The notes: generated by a model from the sequence alone, not told the origin. Shown: positions 18,691 to 29,186, counted from the stretch's first letter. The stretch: DNA of 64,000 nt from Nocardiopsis eucommiae (GCA_018388625.1 CP074402.1:3472001-3536000); one strand, 5' to 3'. A program made the numbers and translations.

Positions 18691-19995
18691 TCAGCGGGCG
18701 TTTCCGGTAAAGGTCGGGATGTGATTGCCCCGTGCTCGGAGGGCGAGAACGAACACCGGGACGGTGAACAGGGCGGCGAACAGGTTCAGGCCGCCGAAGC
18801 CCACCGTCGCCAGGACCACGCCGGACGAGGCGGCCGCCGCGGCGGCGCCCAGGTTCATCGCCAGGTCGCTGAACCCCTGCGCTCGGGGGCGGACCTCGGC
18901 GGGGAGAGACTCGGCCAGCAGCGCACTGGCCGAGACCAGGCCGAAGGACCAGCCGAGACCGAGCAGCACCAGCCCTGTGGTCACCAGCGCCTCACTGTGC
19001 CCCGCGGTTCCGGCGACGGCCGCGGCCACCAACAGGATCACCTGCCCGGTGAGAAGCACGGGCGTGCGTCCCCAGCGGTCCGCCAGCCATCCCACCAGCG
19101 GCGAGAGCCCGTACATCCCCGCGATGTGCAGGGAGATGGTCAGCCCGATGACAGTGAGCTCGGCTCCGTGGTGCGTCAGGTGGACCGGTGTCATCGTCAT
19201 GACCGAGACCATCGTGGTGTGGCTGGCGACGACCCCCACCACGGCGAGCAGCGCCGCCGGGGTGCGGCCGATCGCCCGCAGCGCGTCCACCAGCCCGACC
19301 CGACCCCTCGGCACCCGCCCCTGGTCGGCGTCGATCCGGGCGGCCTCAGCGGTCGCGGTCAGCAGCGGGTCGGGGCGCAGCAGGACCGCGATCAGCACTC
19401 CGCCGCCGAGGAAACCGGCCGTGGTGAGCAGGACCGGGCCCAGCAGGTCGGGCAGGCCGAGCAGGACGGCCAGGCCCCCGGTCGGACCGATGAGGTTGGG
19501 GCCCACCACCGAACCGGCGGTGGTCGCCCACACCACGACGGACAGTTCACGGCCCCGGCTGCGCTCGGTGGCCAGGTCCGCGGCGGCGTGCCGGGCCTGG
19601 AGGTTCGTGGCGGTCCCCGCGCCGACCAGGAGCATGCCGACCAGGAGGAGCGCGAAGAGGTCGAGGAGCGTGGCGGCGACGACCACGGCACCGCCCAGAG
19701 CGCCTAAGAACCAGCCCAGGGACAGACCAGGCCGACGACCGCTCCGGGCCGCCAACGAGGCCAGGGGCAGAGCGAAGACGGCGGCGCCCAGGGTGATCAT
19801 GGTGGTGGCCATCCCCGACCACGCGTCCGAACCGCTCAGTTCGAGGGCGATGAGCGCGCCCACCGCGAGCATGGCGCCCATGCCGAGGCTGCCGACGACC
19901 TGGGCCAGCATGAGGACGAGGACGGTACGCCGTTGCAGGCGGGTCCGGGCCGCCGTCGAGAGGGGGTCCCCGTACCTGTGAGTTCGTGTGGACAC
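18691..19995 (-). CDS. MFS transporter (drug-exporter type)
   Basis: A 434-residue major facilitator protein with 12 predicted helices. The loop between helices 2 and 3 has LAARSGRRPGLSLG, a variant of motif A, and that between helices 8 and 9 has WLADRWGRTPVLL, its second copy. The middle loop (about 205-230) is polar. Substrate unknown. It stands alone with its own start MSTRTHRYGDPL. There is no frameshift in 1.3 kb. Confidence 0.87.
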   Translation of the reverse strand: MSTRTHRYGDPLSTAARTRLQRRTVLVLMLAQVVGSLGMGAMLAVGALIALELSGSDAWSGMATTMITLGAAVFALPLASLAARSGRRPGLSLGWFLGALGGAVVVAATLLDLFALLLVGMLLVGAGTATNLQARHAAADLATERSRGRELSVVVWATTAGSVVGPNLIGPTGGLAVLLGLPDLLGPVLLTTAGFLGGGVLIAVLLRPDPLLTATAEAARIDADQGRVPRGRVGLVDALRAIGRTPAALLAVVGVVASHTTMVSVMTMTPVHLTHHGAELTVIGLTISLHIAGMYGLSPLVGWLADRWGRTPVLLTGQVILLVAAAVAGTAGHSEALVTTGLVLLGLGWSFGLVSASALLAESLPAEVRPRAQGFSDLAMNLGAAAAAASSGVVLATVGFGGLNLFAALFTVPVFVLALRARGNHIPTFTGNAR

Positions 19996-20076
19996 GAGGC
20001 TGATACTCCGATTCGTCCGGCCAACGGATGAATCGTAGTCCTCCGCTCCGGCGCGGACCAGGCCGGGTCCGATCCC

Positions 20077-20331
20077 TCAGCCCCGCCCGTAGCGCCACCG
20101 CAGGAAGTCGTGCTCACGCTCGACGTAGCGCATCTCCGCGTAGAGCAGGTCGGGGTCCTCGGCGTGGACCACCACCCCGCCGACGGGGATGACCGGCCAA
20201 CGGGCGAACGCCCAGAACCGCCGGGTGTAGGGGCCCCACAGGACGACCCAGGCGCCCTGCTTCTGCCACTCGATGTGTTCGGCGACCCGGCGCCGCTCCT
20301 CGTCGCGTTCGTCCATGGCGCCTGTGGACAT
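20077..20331 (-). CDS. Small conserved hypothetical protein
   Basis: 84 residues, basic and aromatic (WQKQGAWVVLWGPYTRRFWAF, then VHAEDPDLLYAEMRYVEREHDFLRWR). It is typical of small actinobacterial proteins with no assigned domain. The first five codons contain a second ATG. I do not recognise a function. Confidence 0.65.
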   Translation of the reverse strand: MSTGAMDERDEERRRVAEHIEWQKQGAWVVLWGPYTRRFWAFARWPVIPVGGVVVHAEDPDLLYAEMRYVEREHDFLRWRYGRG

Positions 20332-20390
20332 ACCCGGGACCCGGATGTCCGATCAGGCCGGAACCGGCCAATTCAGGGGTTTCCGACCAT

Positions 20391-20421
20391 GCGACGCCCG
20401 TGCCACGGGCACGGGCGTCGC
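20391..20421 (-). terminator. Terminator of panD
   Basis: GCGACGCCCGTGC (20391-20403) pairs perfectly with 20409-20421 around a 5-base loop, 17 bases past the panD stop. Confidence 0.8.
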
Positions 20422-20437
20422 GCGTGGTGCGGGCCGG

Positions 20438-20842
20438 TCAGCGACCGGCGACGAGGTCGCTGCCCGGGACCGGCTCGGCCGGGTCGTTGCCGAGCGCGAC
20501 GACGCGGTTCTCCGCGTCCACGTGCACGATGTGCTGGACGTGGTCGGCCCGCTCCCGCTCGTCCACCTGGGCGTAACCGATGATGATGACCAGGTCACCG
20601 GGGCTCACCAGGCGCGCGGCGGCGCCGTTGATCCCGATGACCCCGCTTCCCCGCTCACCGACCAGGGCGTAGGTGACCAGGCGGGCACCGTTGTCGATGT
20701 CGACGATGTGGACCTGCTCGCCGTCGACGATGTCGGCGGCGTCCATCAGGTCGGCGTCGATCGTGACCGATCCCACGTAGTGCAGGTCGGCCTGGGTGAC
20801 CGTCGCGCGGTGGATCTTGCCGTTCATGAGGGTGCGCAGCAT
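20438..20842 (-). CDS. panD: Aspartate 1-decarboxylase
   Basis: A 134-residue pyruvoyl enzyme that makes beta-alanine from aspartate for pantothenate and CoA. Self-cleavage is at Gly24-Ser25 (HYVGSVTID), which turns Ser25 into the pyruvoyl group. The family features [30 protein letters not shown] and [25 protein letters not shown] are all present. It is not next to panC here. Confidence 0.95.
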   Translation of the reverse strand: MLRTLMNGKIHRATVTQADLHYVGSVTIDADLMDAADIVDGEQVHIVDIDNGARLVTYALVGERGSGVIGINGAAARLVSPGDLVIIIGYAQVDERERADHVQHIVHVDAENRVVALGNDPAEPVPGSDLVAGR

Positions 20843-20956
20843 GGACGAAGCCTCGATTCAGGATGTGTCGCGGACTACAGGCCCCCGGAGGGGTCCCGTG
20901 CGTATCCCATGATGGCGCCCCGGCTGAACCGGTTCGACCACCGGGGCGCCCTCACG

Positions 20957-23812
20957 CTAGTTGAAGGAGGAGTAGGCCACCACTCCGCGCCGGACGAGGT
21001 CGGCCGCCTTGCGGGCCTTGCCGCGCACATGCGGGTCGGCGGCGGCCCCGGCGATCTGGCTGAGCATGTCCACGAGCATCTTCGCGGTGCGCACGAAGTC
21101 GCCCGCGGTCATGTCGGACTGGCGCAGGATCGCGTCGAGCCGGTCGCCGCGCGCCCAGCGGTGCGCGGTCCAGACGAAGCCGAGGTCGGGCTGGCGCAGG
21201 AACGACACACGGTGGCGCGCCTCCACCTCGTTGAGCTCGCCCCACAGCCGCGTCATCTCGGTCAGCGCCTCCTCCACCCTGCCCTCGGGCAGCCTCGGGT
21301 AGGCGTCGTCGTTGCGGCGTGCCTCGTAGACCAGCGCCGCGGCGCAGGCGGCCAGCTCGACCGGGTTCAGGTCCTCCCACACGCCCCGGCGCAGGCACTC
21401 GGCCACCAGCAGGTCGAGCTCGGAGTAGATCTTCGCCAGCTTGCCGCCGTCCTCGGAGACGTCGTCGCCGGAGAGGTACTCCAGGTCCTCCAGCACGCCG
21501 CACACCCGGTCGAAGGTCCGGGAGATGACGTGCGAGCGGCCCTCCACACGGCGGCGCAGGGCGTCCGTCTCCTTCTGGAGTCGGAAGTACCGCTCGGCCC
21601 AGCGGGCGTGGTCCTCGCGGTCGGAGCAACCGTGGCACGGGTGCTCCCTGAGCTCGGCGCGCAGCCGCTGGACCTCGGGGTCCTCCTGGGCTCCCCGTCC
21701 CCTGCCCCGCTCGAAGGACGGGTCGTCGCCCCGCTCCTTGAGCTTGTTGCGCAGGGTCGAGGCCAGGTCCTGGCGCGAGCGCGGTGAGCGCGCGGAGAAC
21801 GACTTGGGGATGCGCATGCGCCCCGAGGGGTGCACCGGCACCGGGAAGTCGCTGGAGTTGACCCGCTTGACCTGCTTGTCGACGGTGAGGACCAGCGGTG
21901 CGGGCAGGTCGTGCCGCAGGCCCGGGTCCAGGACCACCGCGTGGCCCGAGTAGCGCCCCGCCGGGATCCGGATGATGTCGCCCGGGCGCAGCCGCTCCAG
22001 GCTCTCCAGCGCCTCGTCCCGGCGCTGGGACGAACGGTTCCTGGCCAGCAGGGACTCGCGGTCGCTCAGGGCCCGCCGCAGACGGGCGTACTCCATGAAG
22101 TCCCCGAGGTGGCACTCGGCGGCGCTGGCGTAGCCCTCCAGGGCCTCCTCGTGCTTGCGCAGCTGCTTGACCAGTCCCACCACGGCGCGGTCGGCCTGGA
22201 ACTGGGCGAAGGACGCCTCCAGCATGTTCCGGCTGCGCTGACGGCCGACCTGGCCGACCAGGTTCACCGCCATGTTGTACGAGGGTTGGAAGCTGGAGTT
22301 GAGGGGATAGGTGCGGGTGCCCGCCAGGCTGGCCACCGACTCGGGGTCGGTCCCGGCCTGCCACACGACGACCGCGTGCCCCTCCACGTCGATTCCGCGC
22401 CTGCCCGCACGTCCGGTGAGCTGCGTGTACTCACCGGGGGTGAGCGAGGCGTGGGTCTCGCCGTTCCACTTGTCGAGCTTCTCGATCACCACCGTGCGCG
22501 CGGGCATGTTGATGCCCAGGGCCAGCGTCTCCGTGGCGAAGACCGCCCGGATCAGCCCCTTCGAGAACAGGTGCTCGACGATCTCCTTGAAGGTGGGGAG
22601 CATCCCCGCGTGGTGCGCGGAGATGCCCGCCTCCAGGGCGCGCAGCCAGGAGTCGAAGCCGAGCACGGTCAGGTCCGCGCGCGGGATGTCCGCGCAGCGC
22701 GACTCCGCGTACTCCCGGATGTGGGCGGCCTCGTCCGGGGTGGTGAGCACCAGTCCGGAGGCCACGCACTGGCGGACGGCGTCGTCGCATCCGGCGCGGC
22801 TGAAGATGAAGGTGATCGCCGGGAGCAGGCCCTCGGCGTCCAGTTCCTCGATGATCATCGGCCGCGAGGGCGGGGCGAAGCGGGTGCGCGGACGCACGTT
22901 GCCCCGGGCCCGGGTCTGCGGGTGGCGCCGCCGGTTGGCCAGCTGGGTGGTGCGGGAGTCGTCCTCCGCCGTGCGGGTCAGGTAGGGGTTGATGAGCAGC
23001 TTGCGCCCGCCCACCTGGATCTCGCGTGGGCGCTGGTGCTGGGCGCGGCGTCGTTCCCGTTTGCGCCTGCTCCGGCCGCCGCCCTCGTCACCGTCCTCGG
23101 TGCCGTCCCCACCGCCGGTCTCCTCCGGCCGTTCGTCGACGAACAGGTCGTGGATGCGCCTGCCCACCATCACGTGCTGCCACAGCGGGACGGGGCGCTT
23201 CTCGTCGACGATCACCGTGGTGTCGCCGCGCACCTGCTGGAGCCACTCACCGAACTCCTCGGCGTTGCTGACGGTCGCGGAGAGGGCGACCATCCGCACC
23301 GACTCGGGGAGGTGGATGATCACCTCCTCCCACACCGCGCCCCGGAAGCGGTCCGCGAGGTAGTGCACCTCGTCCATGACCACGTAGGCCAGCCCGCCGA
23401 GGGTGGACGACCCCTCGTACAGCATGTTGCGCAGCACCTCGGTGGTCATGACGACCACGGGCGCCTCACCGTTGACGCTGTTGTCACCGGTGAGCAGGCC
23501 GACCTGGTCGGCGCCGTAGCGCCGGACCAGGTCGTTGTACTTCTGGTTCGACAGGGCCTTGATCGGCGTCGTGTAGAAGCACTTGGTGCCCTCGTTGAGG
23601 GCCTGGTGCACGGCGAACTCACCGACCACGGTCTTGCCGGAGCCGGTCGGCGCGGCGACCAGCACCCCGTGTCCGCCCTCCAGGGCCTTGCAGGCCCTGA
23701 TCTGGAAGGGGTCGAACTCGAACCCGTAGAGCCCCTGGAAGGCCTCGATCGCGGCGCTGGAGGCGTTCTGGCGCCGGCGGAAGGCGGCGTAACGCTCGGA
23801 GTGACTACTCAT
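20957..23812 (-). CDS. helY: Ski2/Mtr4-like DEAD-box RNA helicase
   Basis: A 951-residue helicase. Motif I is APTGSGKT, motif II DEVH (VMDEVHYLADRFRG), motif III LSATVSN, and motif VI QLTGRAGRRGIDVEG. A DSHCT-type C-terminal domain (from about 770) is present, as in Mtr4 and Ski2. It is the mycobacterial HelY type and most likely unwinds structured RNA. A charged insert with many Arg (RRKRERRRAQHQ) near residue 255 separates the two RecA domains. It sits next to the lipid kinase and tat genes, as in other actinobacteria, and no frameshift interrupts its 2.9 kb. Confidence 0.92.
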   Translation of the reverse strand: MSSHSERYAAFRRRQNASSAAIEAFQGLYGFEFDPFQIRACKALEGGHGVLVAAPTGSGKTVVGEFAVHQALNEGTKCFYTTPIKALSNQKYNDLVRRYGADQVGLLTGDNSVNGEAPVVVMTTEVLRNMLYEGSSTLGGLAYVVMDEVHYLADRFRGAVWEEVIIHLPESVRMVALSATVSNAEEFGEWLQQVRGDTTVIVDEKRPVPLWQHVMVGRRIHDLFVDERPEETGGGDGTEDGDEGGGRSRRKRERRRAQHQRPREIQVGGRKLLINPYLTRTAEDDSRTTQLANRRRHPQTRARGNVRPRTRFAPPSRPMIIEELDAEGLLPAITFIFSRAGCDDAVRQCVASGLVLTTPDEAAHIREYAESRCADIPRADLTVLGFDSWLRALEAGISAHHAGMLPTFKEIVEHLFSKGLIRAVFATETLALGINMPARTVVIEKLDKWNGETHASLTPGEYTQLTGRAGRRGIDVEGHAVVVWQAGTDPESVASLAGTRTYPLNSSFQPSYNMAVNLVGQVGRQRSRNMLEASFAQFQADRAVVGLVKQLRKHEEALEGYASAAECHLGDFMEYARLRRALSDRESLLARNRSSQRRDEALESLERLRPGDIIRIPAGRYSGHAVVLDPGLRHDLPAPLVLTVDKQVKRVNSSDFPVPVHPSGRMRIPKSFSARSPRSRQDLASTLRNKLKERGDDPSFERGRGRGAQEDPEVQRLRAELREHPCHGCSDREDHARWAERYFRLQKETDALRRRVEGRSHVISRTFDRVCGVLEDLEYLSGDDVSEDGGKLAKIYSELDLLVAECLRRGVWEDLNPVELAACAAALVYEARRNDDAYPRLPEGRVEEALTEMTRLWGELNEVEARHRVSFLRQPDLGFVWTAHRWARGDRLDAILRQSDMTAGDFVRTAKMLVDMLSQIAGAAADPHVRGKARKAADLVRRGVVAYSSFN

Positions 23813-23824
23813 AGGATTCCCAGC

Positions 23825-24720
23825 CTATGAGGTCAGCTCCAGCATCTCGACCGACTTCGGCACCACCTCGCACACCAGCGTCGGAATGCCCGTGGGCTCG
23901 CCGTCCGCGTAGGCGGTCCCGGCCTCTCCCCGGATGGTGACGACGCGTCCCCGCCTGAACACCACCTCGTCCAGGCCCAGGTGGGTTCCGGCGAAGACCC
24001 GCGGGAAGAGGCGCAGGAACCGGCCGAGCGGTCCCTTCCTCACGAAGACCACGTCGAGCAGCCCGTCGTCGGGGACGGCCTCGGCGCACACGTGCATGCC
24101 GCCACCGTAGGCGCTGGTGTTGCCGACCGCCACGAGCATGCCGGGTTCACGGATCCGTTCGTCGTCCACCTCGATCTCGAAGTCGATGGCCTTGAAGGAG
24201 CGGAGCTCGGCCGCGAGCCCGACGAGGTAGCCGAACCGGCCCATCCCGAACCGGAAGTTGTTCACCCGCTCGTTGACCCGGGCGTCGAAGCCGCAGGCCA
24301 GAACGCTCATGTAGTAACGCTGACGGCCGTCGGCGGTGGTCAGGCGGATCACGTCGCTGGCCCGGGTGCGCCCGGCCAGGATCGCCTCCGCGATCTGGTC
24401 GGCCGACCCCTCGGGGGCCCCGAAGGCCCGGGCCACGTCGTTGCCGCTGCCAGCCGGGATCACCGCGAGGGCACCCCGGTGCCGACCACTCCCTGAAGAA
24501 CCTGGTGTACCAGGCCGTCGCCGCCCACCGCGACCAGAGCGTCCGGGCGGTCCGCGGCGGCCAACCTGGCCAGCCTGCGGCTGTCGGCGGCCGATCGGCC
24601 CGTGTAGACGTGCACGCGCGCGCCCTGGGCGCGCAGGGCCTCCTTCAGCCGCACGGCGATGATCGCGGCGCGGCGACGGCCGGAGGCCGGGTTGACCAGA
24701 AGGGCGACATGAGGGGACAT
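23825..24720 (-). CDS. Diacylglycerol kinase-like lipid kinase (frameshifted)
   Basis: About 299 residues of the DAGK_cat (DgkB/YegS) family, which phosphorylates diacylglycerol or related lipids. The start MSPHVALLVNPASGRRR and the nucleotide site VAVGGDGLVHQVL are in one frame; PAGSGNDVARAFG, the second catalytic motif, is in the next. One base is missing in the GGG run at 24469-24471. It ends 13 bases before helY on the same strand. The start ATG follows AAGGACC. Confidence 0.87.
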
Positions 24721-24756
24721 ATGCCGGTCCTTACCTACCCACAAAGGGGAACGAAA

Positions 24757-24791
24757 GGGTGTACGGGGTCAGGTGAGGAGCCCGTACACCC
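24757..24791 (-). terminator. Terminator after the DUF397 gene
   Basis: GGGTGTACGGG (24757-24767) pairs perfectly with 24781-24791 over a 13-base loop, between the DUF397 stop and the lipid kinase start. Confidence 0.75.
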
Positions 24792-24816
24792 GCGCGCCCG
24801 GGTGCGGGTGGTCCGA

Positions 24817-25242
24817 TCAGTCGTCCTCGGTCGTGGACTCCCGCTCGGATTCCTCACGTTGGCGGCGATGGTACTCCTCCATCGCCTCCGGCGTGTTCAG
24901 CGGGGAGGGAACCCAGGTCGCCTCGACCTCGGTCTCGCCGCGCTGGATCGCGGCCTCCTCCTCGGTGAGGTACTCCTCCGGGATGTCGAACTCACCGTCA
25001 CGGGCGCCCAGGACGAAGGCCTCCCATTCGGCGGGGGTGAAGAACAGGGTGCCCTTCTCCGGGGACTTGCCGTCGCGCACCGCGCGGAAGCCGTCCTCGA
25101 ACTCGGCGACCTCCACGACCGCCTCGGACTCCTCCTTGGACAGCGAGGAACGCAACCACACCGCGTGCGTGGTGTCGTGCCACTTCTCGTTGCCCATGGC
25201 CTCGGGCGGCAGGTCCCTCTTGGCCTCTGTCTGCTCGCTCAT
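24817..25242 (-). CDS. DUF397-domain protein
   Basis: A 141-residue acidic protein. DUF397 is seen as WLRSSLSKEESEAVVEVAEF followed by RAVRDGKSPEKGTLFFTPAEWEAFV. After it comes an acidic tail with EEYHRRQREESERE. DUF397 proteins often pair with XRE regulators; here there is none next to it. ATG at 25242 follows AGGAAG; a GTG two codons upstream is less likely. Confidence 0.8.
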   Translation of the reverse strand: MSEQTEAKRDLPPEAMGNEKWHDTTHAVWLRSSLSKEESEAVVEVAEFEDGFRAVRDGKSPEKGTLFFTPAEWEAFVLGARDGEFDIPEEYLTEEEAAIQRGETEVEATWVPSPLNTPEAMEEYHRRQREESERESTTEDD

Positions 25243-25375
25243 CAGCACTTCCTAGTCCGGGAGCCCGCTCGGGAGGGGCTCCTTGGTGTCCCAGCGGTGG
25301 GAGGGGGCGGACGGCGGTGCACGGCCCGGACGTCCGGGGCCTCCCCAGCCGAACCCTAGCGCGTCACGCGACGGC

Positions 25376-26266
25376 TCAGGAGCGCTTGCCGGAGCCGCCG
25401 TCGGAGTCGGTCTCGCCCAGCGGGGCGGGCGTGTAGTCCAGTTCCGAGGGCTGGTCGTCGAGCTCGGATATCTGGTCGTCGTCCAGCTCACTGGTGGGAT
25501 CGCGACGCTTCTTGCGGCGGTCGTTGAAGAAGCAGAACACCTCGGCGATCTCGAAGAGGATCACGAGGGGAACCGCCAGCGCGAGCATGGAGATCGGCTC
25601 GGCCGGGGTGATGATGGCGGCGATCAGGAAGGCGGAGAAGATGATGACCCGGCGCCACTTGGCGATGGTCTCGTGGGTCAGGATGCCGACGATGTTGAGC
25701 AGGACCACCAGCAGCGGCATGACGAAGCCCAGACCGAACATGCTCATCATGATGAGCATGTAACTGAGGTACTCACCGATGGTCAGGTACGGGTCCGCGT
25801 CGTCGGGCAGGAACCCGAAGAGCATCTGGAGCGCGAGCGCGGTGATCGAGTAGGCCAGGGCCGCGCCGGCGACGAAGAGGATCCCGGCCAGCGGGGCGAA
25901 GATGTAGGCGTACTTCTTCTCACCGCTGTGCAGTGCCGGGGCCACGAAGGCCCACAGCTGGTAGAGCCAGAGCGGGGCCGTGACCAGAGCCCCGACGAAG
26001 ATCCAGACCTTGAAGGCGACGAAGAAGGCGTCGAAGGGTCCGGTGACGATCAGCGAGCAGCCGCCGCCGTCGACCACCTGGGACGCGGGCAGCGAGCAGT
26101 AGGGCTGGGTGAGGAAGTCCCAGATCCGGTCGTAGAAGACGAAGCCGACCACGGCTCCCAGACACAGGATGAGCAGGACCTTGGCCAGCCTGTTGCGCAG
26201 CTCGCGCAGGTGGTCCATGAGCGGCATCCGGGCGTCCGGGTTGGCTGATCGGCCTCGGGACCTCAT
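25376..26266 (-). CDS. tatC: Twin-arginine translocase subunit TatC
   Basis: About 296 residues with six membrane helices. The N-terminal MPLMDHLRELRNRL is the TatC signature for signal-peptide binding, and the periplasmic loop has the FDAFFVAFKVW region. The C-terminal tail is long and acidic (SELDDDQISELDD). It follows tatA on the minus strand, so the two are probably co-transcribed. I prefer ATG at 26266 over an upstream extension that lacks conserved sequence. Confidence 0.92.
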   Translation of the reverse strand: MRSRGRSANPDARMPLMDHLRELRNRLAKVLLILCLGAVVGFVFYDRIWDFLTQPYCSLPASQVVDGGGCSLIVTGPFDAFFVAFKVWIFVGALVTAPLWLYQLWAFVAPALHSGEKKYAYIFAPLAGILFVAGAALAYSITALALQMLFGFLPDDADPYLTIGEYLSYMLIMMSMFGLGFVMPLLVVLLNIVGILTHETIAKWRRVIIFSAFLIAAIITPAEPISMLALAVPLVILFEIAEVFCFFNDRRKKRRDPTSELDDDQISELDDQPSELDYTPAPLGETDSDGGSGKRS

Positions 26267-26376
26267 CTTGCGGTCACTCTCTTCTCCTTGGGCCCGCTCC
26301 GAGCGCGGACGCTCCCCGCTGACGACAGCCGACCGGCGCGGCACCCTCCGGTACCACGCCGGTCCACCGGAACGGT

Positions 26377-26717
26377 CTAGTTGTTGTAGGTCTGGTTGGT
26401 CGGCTCACCGGACTCGTTCACGATGCGCTGGCCGGGGGAAGCTGCGGGTAGCCCTGCTGCGGCTGCTGGTTCTGCTGCGGCGCGGGGTTCTGCTGGGCCT
26501 GCTGCGCCTGCTGACCCTGCGGCTGCTGCTGGGCCTGCTGACCCTGCTGGTCCTCGGACTCGTTGTTCTCGTCGTCGACCAGGCCCTTGCTCTCGGCCTT
26601 GAGGATACGAGCACTGCGCCCCAGGGAACGGGCCAGGTCCGGAAGCTTCTTGGCTCCGAACAGCAGAATGGCCAGGATCACCAGGATGGCGATGGTAGGT
26701 CCGTTGAACGGTCCCAT
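26377..26717 (-). CDS. tatA: Twin-arginine translocase subunit TatA (frameshifted near the end)
   Basis: About 113 residues. It has one N-terminal helix (AILVILAILLFGAKKLPDLARS) with the FGAKKLP hinge, followed by an amphipathic helix and a Gln/Pro-rich tail. One base is missing in the GGGGG run (plus strand) at 26434-26438. With it restored the tail ends in GQRIVNESGEPTNQTYNN and a TAG at 26377, as in other Nocardiopsis TatA proteins. TatA oligomers form the pore that TatC recruits. Confidence 0.9.
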
Positions 26718-26783
26718 GGTTCTACCTCTCTGTGGGGCGCGACCAAGCGCCTCTGATGGTACGCGCGTTCGTCCGCGGGGCCG

Positions 26784-26969
26784 TCATGTCCCAGCACCGC
26801 CACGGCGGACGCGCTCACGCAGGTCAGCGCTGCTCGCCTGGTACCCGCCCGCCGCCCGTGCCACCCCATCGGACAGCACCGAGGCCGCGCGGCGCACCCT
26901 CAGACCGAGGGCGCCGACGACGAGCACTCCTGCGCAGAACACGACGCAGAGGACAGCGAAGGCGATCAC
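26784..26969 (-). CDS. Small single-pass membrane protein between tatA and pafBC
   Basis: 61 residues from GTG: one hydrophobic helix (VIAFAVLCVVFCAGVLVVGALGL) then a basic cytoplasmic tail (RVRRAASVLSDGVARAAGGY). A small membrane protein between the paf regulators and tatA is common in actinobacteria, and I know no role for it. The upstream in-frame part overlaps pafBC and lacks conserved features, so the GTG start is preferred. Confidence 0.6.
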   Translation of the reverse strand: MIAFAVLCVVFCAGVLVVGALGLRVRRAASVLSDGVARAAGGYQASSADLRERVRRGGAGT

Positions 26970-27028
26970 GGGTTCACCATATCCCGTCCGCGATGACCTA
27001 CACCCCACCCCCGGTGAACAGGTGCGCG

Positions 27029-29078
27029 TCACTCCGGAGACGAAGTGGTCTCGACCAATTCGACGCGGTTCCGAGCATCGCGGTAGTGCCCCAGGGCACG
27101 CTCGGCCTCGGCCCTGACATCCTTCGCCAGCGCCAACGGAGACACCACGCGCCCCTCCCGTCCCAGGGACAACGCCAGCCGGGACACCCAGGCGGGGGCC
27201 GGGGTACGCAGGGTCGCCCTGGCCTCGCCGCCGGGCAGTTCGGTCACCGCCTCGCAGACGTAGTCCTCGGTCACCCAGCGCGCGGAGGGCTCCAGCGCCA
27301 GCGTCACCAGGGCGTCGCGCTCGGAGCGCTGGAGGACCCCGCGGACAGGTCGCGGCGGGCCACGCCCTCGGGCACCTGGGCGGCGAAGGGCAGAAGGGTC
27401 AGTTCCAGGACCCGGTCCAGACGGAACAGCCGCACGGCCTCGCGCAGGTGGCAGTAGCCCTCCAGGAAGGTCTGGCCGTCCTGGACCACCAGCCCCATGG
27501 GATCGACGTCCCGCTCGGTCACCTGGTCCAGGTAGCCCGACAGGTACCGCAGGTGCAGACGCTGGCCGCCGTTGAGGGCCTCGGCGCAGCGCCGCTGAGT
27601 CCGGGCCACCTGCTCGTCCACCTCGACCCGTACCTGCACGGCGTCGGCCAGGTCGCTCACGGCCGCACCGGCGGCCGTGCGCAGCTTCTCGCCCACCCGG
27701 GTGAGCGCCCCGCCCTCGATCCCCTGGGCCTCGGGCAGCGCCTCCAGCAGGGACAGGCCCACCACCAGGCTGGCCGCCTCGTCCGCGGTCAGCCGCAACG
27801 GCTGGGCCAGGGTGTCGGCGTTGGCGATGATGATCTCGCCGGTCTCGCGGGCCGCGTCCAGGTCGACGTCGATCAGGTCACCGGGGGTGTACCCGGGCAG
27901 ACCGCACATCCACAGCAGGCTCAGATCGGAGACCACCTGCTTCTCGCTGAGTCCGAAGTGCCGGGCCACCTCGGGCACACGCACGTCACGCCCGAGCGCG
28001 TACGGGACCAGCATGAGGAGTCGGCGCAGCTGGTCGGCGGAGCGGGGGCCGCGCGCCGGAGCCTCCACGCCCTCCCGTTCCATCGTCGCGTCGCCCTCCT
28101 CGGCCACGGCTGAGCCCTCCACCACCCCGGCCAGGTGGTCGGCCATCGCCGCGCGGACCTGCTCGGGCTCCACCACCACCGCGCGCGAGCCGTGCGAGGC
28201 CACCTGGCGCACCAACCCCGTGGTGCTGGTGTAGGGCAGGGTGAGCGTGTCCCAGCCGTCACCGGTGCTGTCCCGCTCCCCCGGGACCACGCGGAGCGCG
28301 AGGCGGCGCAGGTCGTGAGCGGCCTCGGTACGCACCCGCAGGGTCGCGGTGCGCTCGGGCACGGCGCTCTGCTGGGAGACCACCGAGCGCAGGTCCACCC
28401 CTCGGGGACGACCACGTCGGGTCCGGTCCGCACGACGGTGACACCGCCCCGCATCCGGCCGAGACGGAACACCCGTCGGGCGTCACGCAGCCGGTCGTGG
28501 CCGACCACGTACCAGTGGCCGCGCAGGTTGACGATGCCCCACGGCTCGACCTCCCGCCGCTGGGCCGTGCTCTCCCCGGGCTTGCGGTAGTCGAAGGAGA
28601 TGGGACGGCGGTCGCGGACCGCCTGCCACACGGGGCCGAAGGCGGGTTCGTCGGTGCGCATGGCGGGGGTCAGCCCGGGCGCCGCCTCGGTGTCCACCGG
28701 AACCCCGGCAGAGCGGAGCTTGAACAGGGCGTTGGCGGCGGCCTCGCCCAGGGAGGCGTGGCGCCAGGCGCGGGCGGCCAGGCCCAGCACGACGGCCTCG
28801 TCGGGCAGGAGCTCGATCTCGGGCAGCTCGTAGTCCGAGCGGGAGATCCGGTAGCCCTCCTCCCCGCTGACGGCGTCCCCGGTACCGACCTGGATGGGGA
28901 TGCCGCTGTCGCGCAGCTCCCGCTTGTCCCGCTCGAACATGCGCTTGAACGCCGACTCGGTGTCCGCCTCGGCATACCCCTGCACCGTCGCCCTGATCTC
29001 CTGGGCGGTCAGGTGACGCCGCGTGGACAACAGGCAGATGACCAGGTTCAGTTGCCGTTCGGTCTTCCTGCGCGACAT
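27029..29078 (-). CDS. pafBC: PafBC transcriptional activator, PafB and PafC fused (two frameshifts)
   Basis: About 680 residues holding two units of HTH plus WYL. PafB starts MSRRKTERQLNLVICLLSTRR with WYL around FDYRKPG...WYVVGHDR. PafC starts near 28083 with DQLRRLLMLVPYALGRDVRV and its second WYL region spans YCHLREAVRLFRLDR. No stop separates PafB (HLAGVVEGSA) from PafC, in this frame or the two others over the joint, so this looks like a natural fusion as in Arthrobacter. Single bases are missing at the C runs 28398-28401 and 27337-27340. PafBC activates the SOS-independent DNA damage response in mycobacteria. GAGGAGTG precedes the start. Confidence 0.88.
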
Positions 29079-29186
29079 CGTCCGCACTCCTCTAGCCCGC
29101 TGTTCTGCCCGCTGTGGTGGACCGGGCGGGGCCGCGAGGGCGCGTCCTCCCACCTTCGGTTCAGGTCCGACGGTACCGTGCCCAGC

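Noticed and set aside
21830..23830. Long plus-strand open frame opposite helY
   Set aside because: Low-complexity His/Gly/Val-rich translation typical of the antisense frame; helY motifs are intact on the other strand.
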